From contig CAYNBI010000005.1 of NCBI GenBank assembly GCA_964395315.1, forward strand, positions 9,458-73,457: 64,000 nt of DNA, written 5' to 3'. The notes under the pieces were generated by a model, which saw only the letters and a program-made list of their open reading frames with translations, did no database searches and was not told the origin of the DNA. The position numbers were made by a program, and so were the translations under genes. This document shows, piece after piece, positions 1 through 7,502 of the stretch (the first letter of the stretch is position 1; every line of letters begins with the position of its first letter). The DNA comes from CAVORB01 sp964395315. Its GTDB lineage: Bacteria; Pseudomonadota; Gammaproteobacteria; Chromatiales; Chromatiaceae.

Positions 1-111
1 ATGCAACGGCCAGAATGGGCCTTGCTCGTCCCACCAGCGGTGCGCTAGCTTCTCGAAGTAGGCTACTTCCTCGGGATCGACGGTGGAGGGATGCGTTGGC
101 TCGGCGCTCAT
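1..111 (-). CDS. ubiG: UbiG, 3-demethylubiquinol O-methyltransferase (N-terminus only)
   Basis: The first 37 codons of a gene that runs off the left edge. The peptide starts MSAEPTHPSTVDPEEV and contains AYFEKLAHRWWDEQGPFWPLH, the usual opening of UbiG, which methylates ubiquinone precursors with S-adenosylmethionine at the inner membrane. In the family this aromatic-rich segment (F-x-x-L-A-x-x-W-W-D) precedes the Rossmann methyltransferase domain, which is outside the window. The ATG at 109-111 is the natural start. The gene is divergent from the secreted protein at 361. The assignment depends on this short segment only. Confidence 0.8.
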   Translation of the reverse strand, partial: MSAEPTHPSTVDPEEVAYFEKLAHRWWDEQGPFWPLH

Positions 112-360
112 GGTGGTTTCGCTTGCTTTCTGGTTTGATCTGAGGTCGTGACGCGCCAGCCGATTTGCAACCTGACCCCCGCGGGCTGTCTGTTCTCATC
201 GGCCAGCGCGGGGGCGATTCCCGGCGAGGCCGACCGACGTTGGTGTACGGGTCGGTCGCGCCGAGCGCGTGGGGTAGAATGCTGCCGTCGCAGGGCGGGC
301 AAGGCCTCGGACGCCTCGGCCTGACGCCAGGAAAACACCAACAACGCCTCGGGAGAGCCC

Positions 361-1044
361 ATGAAGAAGATCGCATACCTGCCGCTGTTCTTGTGCGTCT
401 TCGCGGCGGTCGCCGACGAGACCGTAACCGTGTACCAGCTCAACGGCACGATCCAATGTCTGGGGGGCAGTGGCGTACCCCCGGAGAAGGCCGCGGACCT
501 GCTGCGCGCCCAAGGGGTCAAGGTCGAGGCGGTCGAGCAGCGCCGGCTGCCGTTGGCACTCGGCGACCATTGTGGCGCTCCCAGCGGGGAGGCCAACGTG
601 ATCACCGTGGCCGCCGCCGACTGGACCGCCTTCACGAACCAGAACCCGGATGCGGGTGGCTACGGCGTATGGGTGTTCGACCAGAGCACGATCCAGGTCT
701 ACATGTACGACGGCACCCTGCAGTGCGGCCTGGGCCAAGAGATTCCAATCGACGAGATGGCGAAGATGCTCACCGGCGCCGGTGTCACGGTGCTGGGAAG
801 CCGCAAGGGCACGGATGGCCTGGTTCACATTCCCGTGTGCGGCGCATCCACGGGCAACATCAACGTATACAGCATCGAGCGCGACGCGCTTGCCGCCGCT
901 CAGGAAATCGGCTTCCGGATGCTGGTCAGCCGGGAGATGACCCAGAGCATCAAACCCCCGCTCAAACGCAACATGGGCATCCAGGCACGGCCCCTGCCGA
1001 AGGAGCGCCTGCCCTCCCAAGAGCCTATCCCGCTGCTGTGGTGA
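361..1044 (+). CDS. Secreted protein with two copies of a cysteine-paired domain, function unknown
   Basis: A 227-residue protein with a signal peptide (residues 1-18, cleavage after AVA likely). The mature part is a tandem duplication: repeat 1 at about 22-93 and repeat 2 at about 101-173. Shared pattern: V-Y, then G-T-[IL]-Q-C, an [IV]-P stretch, A-x-x-L-x-x-x-G-V-x-V, and later C-G-A-x-x-G-x-x-N-V. Each copy has two cysteines about 36 residues apart, which suggests one disulfide per domain in the periplasm. A proline-rich tail ends in IPLLW. GAGAGCCC precedes the ATG. I do not recognise the family. It sits alone between ubiG and the convergent zapE, so the context does not suggest a job. 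Confidence 0.75.
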   Translation: MKKIAYLPLFLCVFAAVADETVTVYQLNGTIQCLGGSGVPPEKAADLLRAQGVKVEAVEQRRLPLALGDHCGAPSGEANVITVAAADWTAFTNQNPDAGGYGVWVFDQSTIQVYMYDGTLQCGLGQEIPIDEMAKMLTGAGVTVLGSRKGTDGLVHIPVCGASTGNINVYSIERDALAAAQEIGFRMLVSREMTQSIKPPLKRNMGIQARPLPKERLPSQEPIPLLW

Positions 1045-1110
1045 CCGGAGGCGGTCGGACGGGCGACAGGTCCCGCGGGCACGGGTGATTCGGCCAAGCC
1101 CGTCAGAGCG

Positions 1111-2274
1111 TCAGGCTCCCGCCCGCCCCGCCTCGGCCAGATACGCCTTGGACTGCATCTCGGTCAGCCTGCTGAGTAGGCGCTCGTGGGCGAAGTCGTG
1201 CAGCCCCCCGGGGTAGAGTGCGTCGAGAGGGGCTGCGGCAGACATGACCAGCTTGACCCGGCGATCGTAGAACTCGTCCACCAGATGCAGGAAGCGGCGT
1301 GCCGCCGCATCCTCACCCGGGGTGAGAACGGGCACGCCGGAGAGCAGCACGGTGTGAAACTCACGCGCGATCTCGATGTAGTCGGCCGTTGCCCTCGGGC
1401 CGCCGCACAATACCCTGAAGTCGAACCACACGACATCGGTGCCTAGCCGCCGCACTGGAATCTCCCGCCCGTTGATCTCCAGTGCCATCAGGTGCTCGCC
1501 GTGGCCGCCCGTCAGGCGCTCGAAATAGTCCGCGAGAGCGGCGTCCGTCCCGCCGTCGGAGATCGTGAAATACACGCCGCCGGCCGTGAGCGCCTGCAAT
1601 CGATAGTCCCGGCCACCGTCGAGCTCGAAAACGCGGGTGTGCCGATTGATCAGATCGATTGCCGGCAGGAACAGTTGGCGTTGTAGACCGCTGCGATAGA
1701 GCTCATCGGGGTGCGTGTTCGAGGTGGTCACCAAGGTGATCCCGCGTGCGAAGAAGGCCTTCAGCAGCCCGTACAGCAGCATGGCATCGGTGATGTCGGT
1801 GACGACGAACTCGTCCAGGCAAAGCACCCTCAGCTCGCGGCAGCGGCGATCCGCGAGAACTTCCAGCGGGTCTGGCTGGCGCGGCAAGCCGGCGAGCTCG
1901 TCGTGAACGCCACGCATGAAGTGATGGAAATGCACTCGCTGTTTGCCTGGGAACGGCAGCTCATCGACGAACCAGTCCATCAAGTAGGTCTTGCCCCGCC
2001 CGACGCCGCCCCAGAGGTAGAGTCCCCGTACCGGGGCTAGGGGCGGACGGAGGCGGCCTCTGACCCGCTTCAACAGCCCCTTGGGGGCACGAAAGGCTGG
2101 TCTGCCCTGCAACTCCAGGTGCAGCGCCGCGAGCAGCCGCCCGGCCTCGTCCTGGGCAGAGTCGTAGGGGACGAGCTTGCGCAGGGCTCCCGCCGTCAGG
2201 GCGTCCAGGCCCTCGGAATCGACGCCTTGGCTCGTCACCGCGACCTGGCCTCGCCCGAGGAGCGCGAATTGCAC
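1111..2274 (-). CDS. zapE: ZapE, cell-division AFG1-like ATPase
   Basis: A 387-residue AFG1/ZapE family P-loop ATPase. Walker A is GGVGRGKT at 89-96 and Walker B is LCLDE at 151-155, followed by the family signature FVVTDITDAM and the sensor-like VTTSNTHPDELY. ZapE associates with the Z-ring in gammaproteobacteria and destabilises FtsZ polymers; mitochondrial AFG1 homologues are linked to turnover of respiratory subunits. The drawn start is GTG at 2274. A second GTG at 2238 would remove 12 residues, and the first 30 residues do not resemble the usual PLERYQ-type N-terminus, so the start is uncertain. Confidence 0.92.
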   Translation of the reverse strand: MQFALLGRGQVAVTSQGVDSEGLDALTAGALRKLVPYDSAQDEAGRLLAALHLELQGRPAFRAPKGLLKRVRGRLRPPLAPVRGLYLWGGVGRGKTYLMDWFVDELPFPGKQRVHFHHFMRGVHDELAGLPRQPDPLEVLADRRCRELRVLCLDEFVVTDITDAMLLYGLLKAFFARGITLVTTSNTHPDELYRSGLQRQLFLPAIDLINRHTRVFELDGGRDYRLQALTAGGVYFTISDGGTDAALADYFERLTGGHGEHLMALEINGREIPVRRLGTDVVWFDFRVLCGGPRATADYIEIAREFHTVLLSGVPVLTPGEDAAARRFLHLVDEFYDRRVKLVMSAAAPLDALYPGGLHDFAHERLLSRLTEMQSKAYLAEAGRAGA

Positions 2275-2792
2275 GGAATTGAAGCTACTACCTCACGGGT
2301 GTGGGCCGGGTGCCGCCCCCACGCTGCACCCCCGAATCCGGACGGCATCGGGACAGGCAATCCAGTGGCCGGTGGGTCAGGGCTCTCGCACGACAGGGGC
2401 ATTTTGCGTCACAGGGTTCACGGGGCTCGCAAGAAAGCGGATGCTTACATTGTCGACTGGAGAAAGCCCGATGGAAAGATGCGCTGATGAAACCGGGTGA
2501 CGGCGTCCGGCAGTTCGAAACCGACAGAAGGCCTCGGGGGGCAGATTGGGTTCAGGACCGGGAAGGGAACGCGGGAAGTCATGGCGAGAGAACCGATTCC
2601 GGCCACCCCGTATCACCGGGGTGGCCGGCAATGTCCCTCGCTTCGAAGGCAGAAGGCCGGGCGGGTTTCTTGCGTGTCCGCCCTTGCCGCGCGGCGCCTT
2701 GCTCGTAGCGCGCCGGTTCTTTTCTTACATCGGGGCCATGTCAAACAAAGGTTGCCGAGTCCGTCAGTCAGAATGACCGATAAGAGGCGCAA
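2275..2792. other. 518-base stretch without a convincing gene
   Basis: Open frames here on both strands lack conserved motifs, look compositionally like random GC-rich frames and overlap one another. The only clear structure is the 12-bp inverted repeat at 2599-2628, listed separately. The left part must hold the zapE promoter, but I cannot point to convincing -35/-10 boxes. Confidence 0.4.
2599..2628. repeat. Perfect 12-bp inverted repeat (hairpin)
   Basis: CCGGCCACCCCG at 2599-2610 and its exact reverse complement at 2617-2628 flank a 6-base loop (TATCAC). No T-tract follows on either strand, so it is not a textbook Rho-independent terminator. It lies between zapE and the small membrane protein, both on the minus strand, so it could end the membrane-protein transcript or be a REP-like element. 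Confidence 0.6.
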
Positions 2793-3167
2793 TCAAGGTA
2801 CCGAGCCTGCCGCGGGCGTCCAGGCCGGCGAGGGCAGTGGGCGCCTTTCCCGACTGCGCTTGCCGATCTTGCGGCCAATCCGGGAACGGCGACGGCAAGT
2901 CCCGGTCTCCTGATCCGCGCTCGGGCTTGTTCGCGCCAGCGCTTCCTTTGCAGACGCAGCCCCCGGGAGCAGGCTGACCAGGAAAGTCACTGCAAGCAGA
3001 GCCATTGAGAAGAGCACGGAAACAATCGCCAACGCGGAAAGCAGCGCCGGCAGCACGCCAGGGGTTCCGAGCGGGGCTGTCTGCACCACGATCTCGACCA
3101 GGATTCCCCCGCCGAGGAGCATGGCAGACGTGAGAACCAGGCCTCCCATCCGTTTGCATGTAAGCAT
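2793..3167 (-). CDS. Small two-helix membrane protein, hypothetical
   Basis: A 124-residue frame starting MLTCKRMGG. The ATG at 3167 has GGAG 8 bases upstream, a better start than the upstream GTG. Two hydrophobic segments can be seen: about residues 8-29 (GGLVLTSAMLLGGGILVEIV) and 39-66, followed by a strongly basic, arginine-rich tail (CRRRSRIGRKIGKRSRERR), which should stay in the cytoplasm. No family is recognised. Hydrophobicity and the ribosome-binding site favour a real gene, but it could be a chance frame. Confidence 0.4.
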   Translation of the reverse strand: MLTCKRMGGLVLTSAMLLGGGILVEIVVQTAPLGTPGVLPALLSALAIVSVLFSMALLAVTFLVSLLPGAASAKEALARTSPSADQETGTCRRRSRIGRKIGKRSRERRPLPSPAWTPAAGSVP

Positions 3168-3402
3168 TCTCGATCTCCGACTGCGCAACTGACTTGTTGA
3201 ACGGATCCTGGGCTGCCTGGGCGGTAGAAGCCGGTCAAGCTTCCGGACCACCCGCCTTCCTCACTCGGGCCTTGCGGCAGACGCACAAACCAGGTCCCTT
3301 TCTATCCACGGTCCCTGCCCCAGGGCCGCCCAAACCGCGCGGGAGGATTCGATTTTTCTCGATGGCTGCGCGCGGCTTCCAGGGGCAGGGCCGAATCCAA
3401 TC

Positions 3403-3804
3403 TCAGTAGACCAACATCGAGCCGTCCCGGAGATACATCAGGTAGGCGTAGTTGCCGTTGAGCTCCACGTTGTTCGCGGTCGACTGCTGAACCCTGATGA
3501 TGTCGGCGGCATCGTTGACTTCCAGGTTCCTGTCCTGATCCGTGAACACGATCCAACCCGAACCCCAGTCCAGGTCGCCGGAGCAGGTCGCGCCGTCGGA
3601 GCTGCTGCACATGGTCACCGGGGTTCCCCGCTTGACCGCCTCCGACCGGGCCAGGTTGAGCTGGGTGACGACATCGTTGGTGGTCGTCGTCATGCGCGTT
3701 TCTGCGATCAAGAGCCCGAACCCCGGGACCGCGACGGCCAGCACGATGACGACGACGGCCAGGGTGACCAGCACCTCGACCAGCGTGAATCCGTTCTCCC
3801 TCAT
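3403..3804 (-). CDS. FimT/GspH-type pseudopilin, short
   Basis: From MRENGFTLVE, a class III prepilin signal: cleavage before the F of G|FTLVE, Glu at mature position 5, then a hydrophobic helix (VLVTLAVVVIVLAVAVPGF). The next segment, NDVVTQLNLARSEAVKRGTPVTMCSS, is typical of FimT/GspH minor pseudopilins. The protein ends at YLRDGSMLVY, about 133 residues. FimT proteins usually continue with a further strand carrying a Cys-Asp motif, so this copy appears C-terminally truncated. An upstream extension to 3891 is possible, but the prepilin start is the logical one. No other pil or gsp genes are present here. Confidence 0.75.
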   Translation of the reverse strand: MRENGFTLVEVLVTLAVVVIVLAVAVPGFGLLIAETRMTTTTNDVVTQLNLARSEAVKRGTPVTMCSSSDGATCSGDLDWGSGWIVFTDQDRNLEVNDAADIIRVQQSTANNVELNGNYAYLMYLRDGSMLVY

Positions 3805-3962
3805 ACGCCTAGGAACGTCGTGTCGGACTGTCCGGACCGAGCCCAGGGTCAGGCCTGGCGTCTGTTCGGATTGGCTTTTCTTGCTGAACATTTCGATCGG
3901 TCTCCAGTCCAGGTTTGGGTTGGCGGCCCCGGGGCGTCACGCGCCAGGGCCGATTCCGGTGA

Positions 3963-4850
3963 TCACTCGCAGCCGAACTTCGAGCTCGAGACCCTGCCGA
4001 CTGGGCTCGCGTCGACAGCGCGGCCGATTTCGCCCGTGCGGTTGTCACAGAGGACGAAGAGCACGCTGTCAGGCAGGCCCGGCGCGCCGACGCCAACGCC
4101 GCCGGGTCCACCGCTCGTGCCTTCGTCGCCGCCACCGCCCGTGACGCCGTCGAAGCCACTGGAGTCGCCGTTGCCGTCGTCGCCGCTACCGTCGTCGTCC
4201 GAGCCACCGTTTCCGTTGCCGTTGCCGTCGCCGTTGTGGTTCCCGTTGTCGCCGGAGCCACCGTTTCCATTGCCGTTGTGGTTTCCGTTGTCGCCGGAGT
4301 CGCCGGAGTCGCCGGAGTCGCCGGAGTCGCCGGAGTCGCNNNNNNNNNNNNNNNNNNNNNNNNNNNNNNNNNNNNNNNNNNNNNNNNNNNNNNNNNNNNN
4401 NNNNNNNNNNNNNNNNNNNNNNNNNNNNNNNNNNNNNNNGGAATCGCCGGAATCGCCGGAATCGCCGGAATCGCCGGAATCGCCGGAATCGCCGGAATCG
4501 CCGTCATCGTCGGAGCCGCCCTCGTTCCCGGAGTCTTCATCATCGTCATCGTCGGCACCCGCCAGCGCCCGACACCGGTCCTCTGCCGCGTCTTGGCCGG
4601 CCTTGCCCAGGTCGCACCCCATCACGACGTCGTCGTGATGATCGATGTGCGTATCGAGCGCGTTCACGCTGATGGTGATGGCGTGTGCGTTTTCCGGATT
4701 GCCGGGGGGGATATGGCAGATCGTGATTTTCTTGTCGCAACTGTGCCAGCCCTCTCTGTAAGGGGCATCGCCCTTGTCGTTTCCTGCCTGAGCCGGCACC
4801 GCAGCAAGGCCGAAGAGGATCGCAAAGAGGATGCTTGGGATGGTCTTCAC
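3963..4850 (-). CDS. Secreted acidic protein with Asp-Ser-Gly repeats (interrupted by assembly gap)
   Basis: The start is GTG at 4850, with AGGAG 7 bases upstream, giving a signal peptide (TIPSILFAILFGLAAVPAQA, cleaved before GND). Next is a small cysteine module, ITICHIPPGNPENAHAITIS...MGC, a pattern found in many secreted bacterial proteins. A Glu/Asp-rich linker (ADDDDDED) leads into DSG tripeptide repeats, then DNGNHNG and GGSDDDG low-complexity runs, and a C-terminal segment with two cysteines (FVLCDNRTGEIG, FGCE). The repeats are broken by 100 N, so the true length and reading frame are unknown. Such acidic repeats could bind Ca2+; that is inference. It lies downstream of nothing obvious and upstream of the pseudopilin on the same strand. 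Confidence 0.7.
   Translation of the reverse strand: MKTIPSILFAILFGLAAVPAQAGNDKGDAPYREGWHSCDKKITICHIPPGNPENAHAITISVNALDTHIDHHDDVVMGCDLGKAGQDAAEDRCRALAGADDDDDEDSGNEGGSDDDGDSGDSGDSGDSGDSGDSGDSXXXXXXXXXXXXXXXXXXXXXXXXXXXXXXXXXXDSGDSGDSGDSGDSGDNGNHNGNGNGGSGDNGNHNGDGNGNGNGGSDDDGSGDDGNGDSSGFDGVTGGGGDEGTSGGPGGVGVGAPGLPDSVLFVLCDNRTGEIGRAVDASPVGRVSSSKFGCE
4291..4502 (-). repeat. 9-bp tandem repeat array encoding DSG, with gap inside
   Basis: Five full copies of TCGCCGGAG plus a partial copy at 4291-4339, and seven copies of GGAATCGCC at 4440-4502, lie on either side of the N run. On the coding strand the left block spells Asp as GAC in every unit and the right block as GAT in every unit. The two blocks are internally homogeneous yet differ by one base, as expected from local slippage or conversion inside a longer array. 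Confidence 0.95.
4340..4439. other. Assembly gap of exactly 100 N
   Basis: One hundred undetermined bases sit inside the 9-bp repeat. The round number is the usual placeholder for a gap of unknown length, so the real array may be much longer and the join itself needs confirming. Confidence 0.98.
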
Positions 4851-5140
4851 TGTCGTACTCCTGATGTATTGATATCCAACCAGCGGCATGAGGCGCACCC
4901 GGCGCATCCGGCCTTGGCAGTAATACTGGATGCCGCGGCGCGTTCCATTCGTGAACGCGCTCACAGGAAGCCGGGCGCCGAGGCGGCCGGGACCGTGCGC
5001 CGCGCGTTTCTGTGAAGGTGCTCACACGGCCTCGAGGCGGACGGCCGCTCTGGCCCCGGCGAGGTCGTGCGCGGCGGGCGTTTGCAGTAGACTTTTCTCA
5101 CCGCGCCCGGAGCGGGCTATACGAGAAACAGAGAAGAACC

Positions 5141-5710
5141 ATGGCGGGGGCAAAATTCGATATCCAGTTCGCCGGGGAGCTCCTGCAGGGAGCCGATCCG
5201 GACGTCGCGCGCGCGCGCCTGCGCAAGCTGTTCAATCTCTCGGATGAGGCCGCGGCACGCTTGTTCGACGGCAGTCCGATCGTCATCAAGCGCGGGGTGG
5301 ACACCGCGACCGCATCGCGTTTCCGGGAGGTCTTCCGCGACGCCGGGGCCTTGGTGCGCATCGTCCCCCTGGACATCCAGGATGAAGCGCCCTGGTCCGC
5401 GCAGGCCGTGACTCCCCCCTCCGAGCCGCCAGCAGAGGCCGTGCCACGCAAAGAGCCTTACGGGGTGTCGGCGGGCCTGTCCCTGGCGCCCGAGGGTCAG
5501 TCACTGCCGCTGGAGGCGGATCGCACCTCCGATCCCGGGAAGATCGACACCAGCCATCTGTCCCTCGTCTCGGGCGACAACTGGTCGTTCGAGGATTGCG
5601 AGCCGCCACCGCCCGCGATCGGGTTCCCGGACACCAGCCATTTGTCTCTCGTCGAGCCCGAGGAGACTGAGGACGAGGACGACGAGACCGGACGCGGGCG
5701 CGATTATTGA
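5141..5710 (+). CDS. Acidic protein with small N-terminal module and duplicated DTSHLSLV motif
   Basis: A 189-residue protein from the ATG at 5141 (GAGAAG upstream). The N-terminal 75 residues (KFDIQFAGELLQGADPDVARARLRKLF...RFREVFRDAGALVRIVPL) match a small module I have seen at the front of several proteobacterial proteins. It has the pattern gadp-x-x-v-x-x-x-L-x-x-L-F, then LF-x-G-x-P-x-V-[IL]-K-R, then A-x-x-[FY]-x-x-x-[FL]-x-x-A-G. A Pro/Glu-rich linker follows, then DTSHLSLV at about 147-154 and again at about 175-182, and a very acidic tail (EETEDEDDETGRGRDY). No membrane segment. Function unknown; the repeated octapeptide looks like a docking motif. Confidence 0.7.
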   Translation: MAGAKFDIQFAGELLQGADPDVARARLRKLFNLSDEAAARLFDGSPIVIKRGVDTATASRFREVFRDAGALVRIVPLDIQDEAPWSAQAVTPPSEPPAEAVPRKEPYGVSAGLSLAPEGQSLPLEADRTSDPGKIDTSHLSLVSGDNWSFEDCEPPPPAIGFPDTSHLSLVEPEETEDEDDETGRGRDY

Positions 5711-5723
5711 GCTCCGGGAAGCG

Positions 5724-6932
5724 GTGCCGAGCATGAGAGAGCAAGTCGATCACGTCGTCGTCGGTGCCGGTATCAGCGGTCTCGGCCTGGCCCATCGCGC
5801 GGCTCGCAAGGGGGTGGACACCCTAGTCATCGAGCGCAGCGAGCGGGTGGGCGGCTGCATGAACAGCCGCACCTTCACCGGCTGCGGAGAATTCTGGACC
5901 GAGGCCGGCAGCCACACCTGCTTCAACAGCTACGGCCACCTCCTGGACATCCTCGGCGATCTCGACCAGATGGGCCGCCTTGTGCCCAAGGCGAAGCTCC
6001 GCTACTCCCTGTGGCACCGGGGTGGACGGCACTCCATCCTCTCTGCCCTGCATCCGCTGGAGATGGCCCTCTCGCTGCCGCGGCTGTTCACCGGCACCAA
6101 GCAGGGCAGGGGTGTGGCCGACTACTACGGCGCGGGCCTCGGGCGCAGGAACTACCGCGATCTCTTCGGCCCCGCGTTCCGAGCCGTCATCTGTCAGGAC
6201 GCGGACGACTTTCCCGCCGAGCTGCTGTTCCGCCGCAAACCGCGGCGCAAGGAGGTGATGCGCAGCTTCACGCTGCCCGGCGGTCTCTCGGACATTCCCG
6301 ACGCCATCGCTGCGCAACCCGGCCTGGCGGTCCGCACGGGTCAGGACATCGCGGCCGTGCATCGGGATGGCGACGGCTTCCGCCTAGAGCTCAGGGGCGG
6401 AGCCGAGATCGCCTGCCGCTCCCTGAGCCTCGCGGTGCCTCCTGACGCGACGGCCGGCCTGTTGCCTGCGGACATGCAGACGCTGCGCGCTGGCATCTCC
6501 GGCATCGGGATCTCACAGGTTGAGTCGGTGGCGGTCTGCGTGCCGGCGGCGGAAATGGATCACCTGCCACCCTTGGCCGGTCTGATCGCGGTGGACGACG
6601 CCTTCCACTCCATGGTGTCCCGAGACTATTTGCCCGATCAGGACTACCGGGGATTCACCTTCCATTTCCGCCCGGATGTTCTGGCGCCGGACGCGCAGCT
6701 GGAGCACATCGGCCGCGTGCTTGGCATCACGCCGGACCGCATTGCGGGCGTCGAGCGGGTCGACAATCGCCTGCCCGCGCTGCGTGTCGGCCATCAGGTT
6801 CTGGTCCAGCGCATCGACGCCGAGCTTGCCGGCGGCCGGCTCGCCCTCACCGGAAACTGGTTCTACGGCGTGTCCGTCGAGGACTGCCTGTCCCGCAGCC
6901 ACCAGGAGGCGATGCGCCTCTTCGGCCCCTGA
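5724..6932 (+). CDS. FAD-dependent amine-oxidase/protoporphyrinogen-oxidase-like protein
   Basis: A 402-residue flavoprotein. The dinucleotide-binding motif VVVGAGISGLGLAHRA is at about residues 11-26, followed by an acidic strand end (LVIERSERVGGCMNS) typical of the HemY/amine oxidase superfamily. The C-terminus LALTGNWFYGVSVEDCLSRS is the usual second FAD-contacting segment. The superfamily includes protoporphyrinogen oxidases, phytoene desaturases and UDP-galactopyranose-mutase-like enzymes, and the substrate cannot be read from sequence. GTG at 5724 (GGGAAG upstream) or ATG at 5733 could start it. It lies 13 bases after the acidic protein, so they are probably co-transcribed. Confidence 0.8.
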   Translation: MPSMREQVDHVVVGAGISGLGLAHRAARKGVDTLVIERSERVGGCMNSRTFTGCGEFWTEAGSHTCFNSYGHLLDILGDLDQMGRLVPKAKLRYSLWHRGGRHSILSALHPLEMALSLPRLFTGTKQGRGVADYYGAGLGRRNYRDLFGPAFRAVICQDADDFPAELLFRRKPRRKEVMRSFTLPGGLSDIPDAIAAQPGLAVRTGQDIAAVHRDGDGFRLELRGGAEIACRSLSLAVPPDATAGLLPADMQTLRAGISGIGISQVESVAVCVPAAEMDHLPPLAGLIAVDDAFHSMVSRDYLPDQDYRGFTFHFRPDVLAPDAQLEHIGRVLGITPDRIAGVERVDNRLPALRVGHQVLVQRIDAELAGGRLALTGNWFYGVSVEDCLSRSHQEAMRLFGP

Positions 6933-6958
6933 CCGAACTCGGGAGAAAGAGACCGGCC

Positions 6959-7465
6959 ATGCCCATCATCGTCCTTGCACTAACCATTGCTCTGTGCTGT
7001 CTTCCGCTCGGTCTCGCCGGCGAGGAGATCGGCGAGGTGAGCACCAAGTTCAAATGGCTCGGCCCCAACGACAAGATCGTGATCGAGGTGTTCGAGGACG
7101 AGGAGGTCCCCGGCGTCGCCTGCTACCTGAGCCGGGCGAAGACCGGGGGCATCAGCGGCGCGGTGGGCGTGGCGGAGGACACCTCGGACGCCTCCATCGC
7201 CTGCCGCCAGATCGGCCCTGTGCGTCTTACCGACAAGATCCGGGAGGGCAAGGCCGACGGTGACGAGGTGTTCAAGAAGCGCACCTCGCTCGTCTTCAAG
7301 TCCCTGCAGGTGGTGCGCTTCTACGACGCGCGTCGCAACGTACTGGTCTACCTCAGCTACAGCGACCGCATCATCGAGGGCTCTCCCAAGAACAGTATCT
7401 CGGTGGTACCCATCATGCCCTGGCCCGGACAGGCGCCGGCGGAGCCGGGAAAGCCCGAGCGCTGA
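6959..7465 (+). CDS. creA: CreA family periplasmic protein
   Basis: A 168-residue protein with a signal peptide (residues 1-20, ending GLAG). It carries the CreA family blocks: EIGEVSTKFKWLGPNDKIVIEVFEDEEVPGV, CYLSRAKTGGISG, AEDTSDASIACRQIGP, FKKRTSLVFKSLQVVRFYD and SYSDRIIEGSPKNSISVVPI. Two cysteines are conserved in the family. CreA (DUF1131-type, formerly YgiW-region naming aside) has no established biochemical role. It follows the flavoprotein by 26 bases on the same strand. Confidence 0.9.
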   Translation: MPIIVLALTIALCCLPLGLAGEEIGEVSTKFKWLGPNDKIVIEVFEDEEVPGVACYLSRAKTGGISGAVGVAEDTSDASIACRQIGPVRLTDKIREGKADGDEVFKKRTSLVFKSLQVVRFYDARRNVLVYLSYSDRIIEGSPKNSISVVPIMPWPGQAPAEPGKPER

Positions 7466-7502
7466 CCGGGACGAGAGCAACCGGGCGCCGAGGACGACGG
7501 GC

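Noticed and set aside
4291..4502. Possible CRISPR-like array
   Set aside because: The unit is 9 bp with no spacers and is in frame with a protein, so it is a coding microsatellite.
4236..5015. Plus-strand frame rich in VAG and IAG repeats
   Set aside because: It is the complement of the DSG repeat array; the minus strand has a signal peptide and ribosome-binding site.
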